From the NCBI GenBank assembly GCA_031280075.1, contig JAITHG010000153.1, forward strand, positions 1 through 11,310: 11,310 nt of DNA, given 5' to 3'. The notes beneath the pieces were generated by a model, which ran no database searches, was not told where the DNA came from, and saw nothing but the letters and a program-made list of their open reading frames with translations. The stretch comes from Eubacteriales Family XIII. Incertae Sedis bacterium (GTDB lineage Bacteria > Bacillota_A > Clostridia > Peptostreptococcales > Anaerovoracaceae). Of the stretch, positions 7,116-11,310 are shown piece by piece. The stretch's first letter is position 1. The number at the start of each line of letters is the position of its first letter. The position numbers and the translations under genes were made by a program.

Positions 7116-7274
7116 GAGCGATGGACGGTGTGGAAGAACTTGGAAAATATACATGACGAATCGGGGCGGTATGAGCTGTATCGCCTGCTGGAAGAAGCAA
7201 TCGAGGCAGAAAATGCGGGGGATTTCATAGATTTTGATGATTTTGTCGCAGATTTGAGGTCAGAGATCGAGTGA
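7116..7274 (+). pseudogene. Possible antitoxin remnant (C-terminal fragment)
   Basis: The frame ending at TGA 7272-7274 encodes a strongly acidic, helix-rich tail. It includes YELYRLLEEAIEAENAGDFI, followed by DFDDFVADLRSEIE. This is the style of the toxin-binding tails of RelB/Phd/ParD-like antitoxins. The frame opens only after a stop at 7113-7115, there is no ATG, and the candidate GTG (7128) and TTG (7140) starts lack a convincing ribosome-binding site. ATG 7112 begins a short peptide (MRAMDGVEELGKYT) in another frame, which a one-base shift near 7143-7150 would join to it. The 3' half is more A/T-rich than its neighbours. No toxin gene follows. It could also be a tiny intact gene with an unusual start. 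Confidence 0.4.
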
Positions 7275-7287
7275 GCTACCTTCTATA

Positions 7288-7303
7288 AAATAATCGATTA
7301 TTT
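7288..7303. promoter_or_regulatory. Perfect 16-bp palindrome upstream of the symporter promoter
   Basis: AAATAATC followed directly by GATTATTT is a perfect palindrome that ends 1 base before the probable -35. Position and symmetry suggest a site for a homodimeric regulator of the downstream transporter. The regulator is unknown and none is encoded next to the gene. Confidence 0.5.
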
Positions 7304-7304
7304 A

Positions 7305-7333
7305 TTCTCAAACCAGAAAGCTTGTGATACAAT
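7305..7333 (+). promoter_or_regulatory. Promoter of the symporter gene
   Basis: TTCTCA (7305-7310, 4 of 6) and TACAAT (7328-7333, 5 of 6) are separated by 17 bp, with an extended -10 TG at 7325-7326. Initiation near 7340 gives a leader of about 70 nt. The leader holds a weak ATTGC/GCAAT hairpin (7349-7353/7361-7365) followed by a T-rich run to 7376, which could attenuate transcription. Confidence 0.6.
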
Positions 7334-7409
7334 CTTGCGGGTGAGGTTATTGCGCCATATGCAATTTTGTTTTTTTATAGACCACCGATAATAAGAAAGG
7401 CAGGTTTTG

Positions 7410-8816
7410 ATGGAGACTTTTTTGAACGGTATTTTGGATGCGGCGAACACATGGCTTTACAGCTATGTGCTGATTGCGCTGCTGATTCTTGCGGGGCTGT
7501 TCTTCACGCTGCGCAACGGCTTTGTGCAGATCCGGCTGTTCCCGGACGCGGTGCGGCGCATCGTGGACAGGAACGAAAACGCCGCCACCGTCTCGTCCTT
7601 CCAGGCACTCATGATCTCGACTGCCTCGCGGGTGGGCGTGGGCAACATCGCCGGCGTGGCGACCGCTATCGCGGGTGGCGGCCCGGGCGCGGTCTTCTGG
7701 ATGTGGCTCATCGCCGTCATCGGCTCGGCTTCGGCGTTCGTGGAGAGCCTGCTCGCGCAGGTCTACAAAGTGCGCGACGGGGAGGGCTTCCGGGGCGGTC
7801 CCGCTTACTACATCCAGCGTGCGCTGGGTCAGCGCTGGCTCGGCATCATCTTTGCGCTCTGCCTCATCGCCTGTTTCGCTTATGGGTTCAACACCCTGCA
7901 GGCAAACACGATCACGGCGGCTTTTGCGCACTACTTCGGGGACAGCACGCTCTACCACGTCATCATGGGGCTCGTGCTCGCGGGGGCGACCGCCTTCGTC
8001 ATCCTCGGCGGGCAGAAGAAGATCGCCTTCATGACTTCGGTCATCGTGCCGATCATGGCAGTGCTCTACATCATCCTCGGGCTGATCACGCTCGCGCGCA
8101 ACTTCTCGGCGGTGCCGTCCGTCTTCTCGATGATCTTCGACGGTGCATTTGACTTCCAGTCCATCTTTGGGGGCTTTGCCGGATCTGCCATCATGCTCGG
8201 CGTCAAGCGCGGATTGTTCTCGAACGAGGCCGGCATGGGCAGCGCGCCCAACGCCGCCGCTGCCGCGACGGTGTCCCACCCGGCAAAGCAGGGGCTTGTG
8301 CAGATGCTGTCCGTGTTCATCGACACCATCCTGATCTGCAGCACCTCCGCGTTCCTCATCCTGCTCTCCGGCGTGCGCACGGAGGGGATGGAGGCGATGC
8401 CGCTCGTGCAGGCGGCCATCCAGTCGCAGTTCGGCGATACCGGCATCCTGCTGATCACCGTGTCCGTCTTCCTGTTTGCGTTCAGTTCCATTATCGGGAA
8501 CTACTACTACACGGAGTCCAACATGATCTTCATCCGCGGCAAGAGCTCGAGCTTCATCGTCTTCCGCGCGACGGTCATCATCGCCGTCTTCCTCGGCGCA
8601 CTGGCAGGTTACAACTTGGCGTGGAACCTCGCCGACGTGCTCATGGGTGTCATGACCGTCGTCAACGTCGTCGCCATCCTGCTGCTGAACGGGACGGCCA
8701 ACCGCGTCCTGCGCGACTACTCGCGCCAGAAGAAGGCAGGGCTGGATCCCGTGTTCGTCGCTCCGGAGGTGGGCATCCACAACACGGATCTTTGGAAGAA
8801 GGCGGGGGATTACTGA
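7410..8816 (+). CDS. Alanine/glycine:cation symporter (AGCS family)
   Basis: A 468-residue inner-membrane transporter that imports alanine or glycine coupled to Na+ (or H+). Family hallmarks are SRVGVGNIAGVATAIAGGGP (73-92), followed by the signature block GAVFWMWLIAVIG (93-105). Further markers are RGGPAYYIQRALG (about 129-141), KRGLFSNEAGMGSAPNAAAA (about 265-284) and SIIGNYYYTESN (about 360). Around ten membrane segments are visible and the length is normal for the family. ATG 7410 is preferred over the adjoining TTG 7407, because CAGG/AAAGG (7396-7404) gives proper spacing. It stands alone behind its own promoter and ends just before a convergent hairpin cluster. Which amino acid is carried cannot be decided. 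Confidence 0.95.
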   Translation: METFLNGILDAANTWLYSYVLIALLILAGLFFTLRNGFVQIRLFPDAVRRIVDRNENAATVSSFQALMISTASRVGVGNIAGVATAIAGGGPGAVFWMWLIAVIGSASAFVESLLAQVYKVRDGEGFRGGPAYYIQRALGQRWLGIIFALCLIACFAYGFNTLQANTITAAFAHYFGDSTLYHVIMGLVLAGATAFVILGGQKKIAFMTSVIVPIMAVLYIILGLITLARNFSAVPSVFSMIFDGAFDFQSIFGGFAGSAIMLGVKRGLFSNEAGMGSAPNAAAAATVSHPAKQGLVQMLSVFIDTILICSTSAFLILLSGVRTEGMEAMPLVQAAIQSQFGDTGILLITVSVFLFAFSSIIGNYYYTESNMIFIRGKSSSFIVFRATVIIAVFLGALAGYNLAWNLADVLMGVMTVVNVVAILLLNGTANRVLRDYSRQKKAGLDPVFVAPEVGIHNTDLWKKAGDY

Positions 8817-8860
8817 GCACAGCTTGGACGCGTCTTCCTGCACAAAAGCATCGCACAAAA

Positions 8861-8892
8861 CAGACCGCCCGGCAATGCCACCGGGCGGTCTG
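8861..8892 (-). terminator. Strong hairpin, terminator for the minus-strand gene and possibly bidirectional
   Basis: CAGACCGCCCGG (8861-8872) and CCGGGCGGTCTG (8881-8892) form a perfect 12-bp stem with an 8-nt loop. Read on the minus strand it is followed by TTTTGTG (8860-8854), an intrinsic-terminator T-tract. On the plus strand no T-tract follows, but the stem lies 44 nt after the symporter stop and probably also limits read-through from that side. Confidence 0.75.
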
Positions 8893-8897
8893 GCGTG

Positions 8898-8935
8898 ATT
8901 GCCCCGGCAACCTAGCACTGTGCTGCCGGGGCAAT
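8898..8935. terminator. Second strong convergent hairpin
   Basis: ATTGCCCCGGCA (8898-8909) and TGCCGGGGCAAT (8924-8935) form a second perfect 12-bp stem, with a 14-nt loop that is itself partly self-complementary (AGCA/TGCT). No T-tract lies on either side. It is 5 nt from the first hairpin and may block convergent polymerases or protect mRNA 3' ends. Confidence 0.55.
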
Positions 8936-8945
8936 TGGATTGGAG

Positions 8946-8966
8946 TGTCAGGATCATGGCCTGACA
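8946..8966. repeat. Third, smaller hairpin
   Basis: TGTCAGG (8946-8952) pairs with CCTGACA (8960-8966) around a 7-nt loop. It is the hairpin nearest to the 3' end of the minus-strand surface-protein gene. No T-tract is seen. Confidence 0.45.
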
Positions 8967-9002
8967 GTAAGGGCGCTGATGGTGGCACCCGGGGGGTTGC
9001 TG

Positions 9003-10784
9003 CTACTTCACTCGGACGGTCTTTGCCGTGCTCCACGCCCCTTTGGCCGTGAAGCCGTTCTTCGTCGTCACGGCGCGCACCTGCACCTTGTACTTCGTCC
9101 CGCTCTTGAGCTTGGCGACCTTCAGCGTCAGCTTTCCCGTCGTCTTGACCGTCCACTTGCTCTTGCCGGAGACAACATAGCGGATCTCGTAGCCAGTCGC
9201 TGTGCCCACCTTCTTGAATTTCACAGTGAATGCCTTCTTGGCGGCAGTCAGCGCGCTGATGCTCACTTTCTTCGGCGTGGCGATCTTCGCGATCCCCGTC
9301 AGCCGGGATGAGGGTTTCAAAGGGGAAGCCGCGAACTTGGACGCGTTCTGCGCATAGTACTGGAAGCCCGCCGCGAGGTTGGCTTCGATCGCTTTCGCGC
9401 TGTAGGCGTTCGGGTTGATCGTGGCACCCTTCGCGAGGGAGGCGTTCTTGAAGTTCTCCTGGATCAACGTCCGGATGGTCGGCAGGTCGCGGATGTGGTA
9501 GAAGTTCTCGTAGAGATACATCCCGTAATTGATGGGATTGACGATCTCCGGATAGACGAAGCCCTGCATGACAGGGATGCCGTAGATGTTCTCGACGGAA
9601 CGCATGGCGATGCCGAAGGCGGTGTCGGGCGGCGTGCCAAAGATCTCCACGCCCGCGATGGATGCCTCGCCCACGCCCTTCTTCTGCAGGTCGGCGATGA
9701 ACGCCTCCTTCGGGTTTGCCGTCGAACTCGCGTTGTTCAGGATGATGACATCTGCACCGGCAAGCTGCGCTGCGGTAGCATAGTAGGTAGCGCCCGCACC
9801 GGCAGATCCCTCGTTCTTGATGCCGAGCACGTCGATCAGGTTCTTCGTCGTCTGCTCGACGTATTCGAGGTAGCGGATGTCGGAGCCCGCGCCGTCGCGG
9901 TTCTCGGAGTTGAAGATCTGGTACCTGCCGTCCTGTGCGGGGGCCGGGTTCACGACAGCGACGGTCTTTTCCTTCACGGTGCCGTCCGCGATCTTCGAGA
10001 GCACATAGAGCTGGACACCCTTCAGGTAGCGCTCATAGGTCTGGGCGATGGTGACCGGGTCGCCGTAGCGCCCGGACTTGCCGGACTTCTTCATCGCATC
10101 CGCGATCGAGTACATCGTGCCGCCGAGGTCGTAGATCGTGTTCATGGAATAGGGGACGACCTGCGGCGAGTAATCATTGGCAGCGTTGCCGTCCTTGTTC
10201 TCCGGCAGGTCGGCGATGAGGGTCGCGTAAGCGTTGCCGGACTGGTCGTTGCCCGCGTTTGTCGCCGGCGACGCGCCGACGAGGATGTCCGGTCTGCGCG
10301 AGAGTGTGTACGAGGTTCCGAGCTCTGATATGATCGTCGTGTCGGCCATCGCGGGGCTGCCGGCGGGGATCATGAGCACGGTGTCCTCGGTCTTCGCCTT
10401 TGCTCCGCCCGAAGTGTCCGCATAGAGGTTGTAGAAGAAATTCCACAGATACGGGTCGGGCGACTTGTTCACGGATGTCCCGAACACACCGAGGCGCGTC
10501 ATGGTTTCGGCTGTCCCGAGCTTCGACACGGCGGATGCCGTGGACGAGGGGACCATGGTGCCGTAGTCGCTCATGCGCTCTGTCACCAGGTTTGCGCCGA
10601 GGTAGAGGCAGGATGTGTTCGCAGCCGCGTGCACGCCCGCTTTCACGATAGATGAGTCGACCGTCATCGGGGTGGTCGGTGCCTTGATCTCCGCCGCTGC
10701 CGCAGACATGGGCACGGCGAGGGCGGCGATGAGCGCCACCATCAGCAGGCATGCTAATACAATTCTGTAATTCTTCCGTTTCAT
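9003..10784 (-). CDS. Secreted protein: substrate-binding-like region plus fibronectin-III-like domain
   Basis: A 593-residue exported protein. It begins with a Sec signal peptide: basic MKRKNYR, hydrophobic core to about 25, and an AxA-type cleavage region in MSAAAAEIK (26-34). There is no lipobox cysteine. Residues about 40-490 resemble the two-lobed substrate-binding proteins of the Fe-siderophore/cobalamin class. They show ISELGTSYTLSRRPDILVG (152-170), a helix-rich linker at 214-264, and AAQLAGADVIIL (338-349) before the second lobe. This similarity is by eye and moderate. Residues about 503-593 are a lysine/threonine-rich fibronectin-III-like domain (GYEIRYVVSGKSKWTVKTTG, 531-550), common in Coriobacteriia surface proteins. 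No ABC permease or ATPase gene is adjacent, so a surface binding or adhesion role is as likely as uptake. AAGGAGG lies 7 nt before the ATG. Confidence 0.75.
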   Translation of the reverse strand: MKRKNYRIVLACLLMVALIAALAVPMSAAAAEIKAPTTPMTVDSSIVKAGVHAAANTSCLYLGANLVTERMSDYGTMVPSSTASAVSKLGTAETMTRLGVFGTSVNKSPDPYLWNFFYNLYADTSGGAKAKTEDTVLMIPAGSPAMADTTIISELGTSYTLSRRPDILVGASPATNAGNDQSGNAYATLIADLPENKDGNAANDYSPQVVPYSMNTIYDLGGTMYSIADAMKKSGKSGRYGDPVTIAQTYERYLKGVQLYVLSKIADGTVKEKTVAVVNPAPAQDGRYQIFNSENRDGAGSDIRYLEYVEQTTKNLIDVLGIKNEGSAGAGATYYATAAQLAGADVIILNNASSTANPKEAFIADLQKKGVGEASIAGVEIFGTPPDTAFGIAMRSVENIYGIPVMQGFVYPEIVNPINYGMYLYENFYHIRDLPTIRTLIQENFKNASLAKGATINPNAYSAKAIEANLAAGFQYYAQNASKFAASPLKPSSRLTGIAKIATPKKVSISALTAAKKAFTVKFKKVGTATGYEIRYVVSGKSKWTVKTTGKLTLKVAKLKSGTKYKVQVRAVTTKNGFTAKGAWSTAKTVRVK

Positions 10785-10796
10785 TTTGGTTCCTCC

Positions 10797-10849
10797 TTGC
10801 CTTCGCGAGGCAATGACCGCCCTGTGCAGCCCCGCCCAGAGAGGCGGGG
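10797..10849 (-). promoter_or_regulatory. Structured 5' leader with two hairpins
   Basis: In transcript order, a G+C-rich stem (10843-10849 with 10830-10836, 6-nt loop) is followed by TTGCCT/AGGCAA (10808-10813 with 10797-10802, loop CGCGA on the transcript). The second stem overlaps the first bases of the AAGGAGG site (10798-10792) of the secreted-protein gene, so it could modulate ribosome access. No known riboswitch was recognised. Confidence 0.45.
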
Positions 10850-10879
10850 GTCGGGGTCGTTCGTGAGATCGTTGCTTCT

Positions 10880-10885
10880 ATTATA
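10880..10885 (-). promoter_or_regulatory. Probable -10 of the secreted-protein gene
   Basis: A perfect TATAAT reads on the minus strand at 10885-10880, in the only A/T-rich patch of this intergenic region. The -35 at the proper distance is poor (CAGAAC with 17-bp spacing), suggesting an activator or a non-canonical element. Initiation near 10873 gives a leader of about 90 nt. Confidence 0.55.
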
Positions 10886-10947
10886 TTGATTTCTGCGCGT
10901 GCGTTCTGTTTGCAGGACAACATTTCGCCGCTTTCTTTCCGCGCCTC

Positions 10948-11310
10948 TCAGAGGCGGAAATAATACAGGGCGTAGCGGAATCTGCCCAGATGCTCCCTGC
11001 ACCCCCTGTAGAACCGCCCATGGAAGGTGAGGAAGCGCCACAGTTCCTCCTCGCTGGCTTCCCCACCGCCGTAGCGCAGGCGGACGAAGGTCTCTGTGAG
11101 CGCGGCGAACTCGGGCGGCAGGATGCCCTCTGCACGATCCACGAACTGATACAGCGTGTCGTCCCTGCGGCGGAAGATCTTCATGCGGTCGAAGCGTGAG
11201 AGCCAGTGCAGGTAGAGGCGCACCGCCTGCTCTGCGCGCGGTGCGGCATCAAGGGCGCGCAGCCACCGCCGCCGCTGCTTTCGCTTCAGGAGCACGGCGA
11301 GGGCGGCGGC
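10948..11310 (-). CDS. C-terminal end of a membrane protein with DUF4129-like tail (partial)
   Basis: The frame runs off the right window edge; 120 codons are visible. The first visible residues AAALAVLL, followed by KRKQRRRW, look like the end of a membrane segment entering the cytoplasm. The rest has the pattern of the DUF4129 tail found after transglutaminase-like domains in TgpA-type membrane proteins: RAEQAVRLYLHWLSRF, then ILPPEFAALTETFVRLRYGG. The family call rests on this tail only. A GTG at 11295 could act as a start, but the frame is open on both sides of it and a hydrophobic stretch precedes it, so truncation by the window is more likely. A CGCCTCT/AGAGGCG inverted repeat (10942-10956) overlaps the stop codon; no T-tract follows. 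Confidence 0.6.
   Translation of the reverse strand, partial: AAALAVLLKRKQRRRWLRALDAAPRAEQAVRLYLHWLSRFDRMKIFRRRDDTLYQFVDRAEGILPPEFAALTETFVRLRYGGGEASEEELWRFLTFHGRFYRGCREHLGRFRYALYYFRL

Noticed and set aside
7347..8957. 536-codon open frame antisense to the symporter gene
   Set aside because: Its composition (Asp/Arg/His-rich, low complexity) is typical of an antisense shadow. The plus-strand symporter is full length with family signatures.
9495..10328. 277-codon plus-strand frame inside the secreted-protein gene
   Set aside because: It is antisense to a gene with a signal peptide, strong ribosome-binding site and recognisable C-terminal domain. Its own start lacks support.
10942..10956. Inverted repeat at the stop of the partial right-edge gene as terminator
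   Set aside because: The loop is almost absent and the downstream minus-strand sequence is purine-rich, not a T-tract.

Overview
The window is G+C-rich bacterial DNA with strong third-position G/C bias. It looks like a Coriobacteriia (Eggerthellales/Slackia-like) chromosome. The main hints are a lysine/threonine-rich, fibronectin-III-like C-terminus on a secreted protein, AxA-type signal peptide chemistry, and a recQ start with no Shine-Dalgarno sequence directly under a promoter, as in leaderless actinobacterial mRNAs. This assignment is an inference, and a G+C-rich Firmicute is not excluded. No rRNA, tRNA, CRISPR array, IS element or phage gene was seen.

Layout. (1) 1-141: the tail of a probable upstream gene, a REP-like palindrome, and the recQ promoter. 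(2) 142-2043: a full-length RecQ helicase (helicase core, four-Cys zinc site, HRDC). (3) 2107-4776: an operon of a DUF2975 membrane protein, a small Cro/CI-type regulator and a large DUF4153/DUF4173-type polytopic membrane protein. It lies behind a promoter with an inverted-repeat operator. The third protein carries three 24-residue tandem repeats in a loop. (4) 4777-5108: a non-coding gap with a promoter and a leader hairpin. (5) 5109-7058: a compact four-gene operon of a nicotinamidase-like cysteine hydrolase, a hypoxanthine (deoxyinosine) DNA glycosylase, a DUF1801 protein and a NUDIX hydrolase. (6) 7059-7409: a possible antitoxin remnant, then a promoter with a 16-bp perfect palindrome. 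(7) 7410-8816: an AGCS-family alanine/glycine:cation symporter. (8) 8861-8966: three consecutive hairpins between convergent genes. (9) 10784-9003 (minus): a secreted protein with a substrate-binding-protein-like region and a C-terminal fibronectin-III-like domain. (10) 11310-10948 (minus): the C-terminal end of a membrane protein with a DUF4129-like tail, probably a transglutaminase-type protein, cut by the window edge.

How the genes fit together. RecQ, the hypoxanthine DNA glycosylase and the NUDIX hydrolase suggest local clustering of DNA repair and nucleotide-pool cleaning, with the nicotinamidase-like enzyme adding a nucleotide-salvage role. The DUF2975/XRE/DUF4153 operon looks like a self-regulated membrane module of unknown function. 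It is the most interesting uncharacterised system here.
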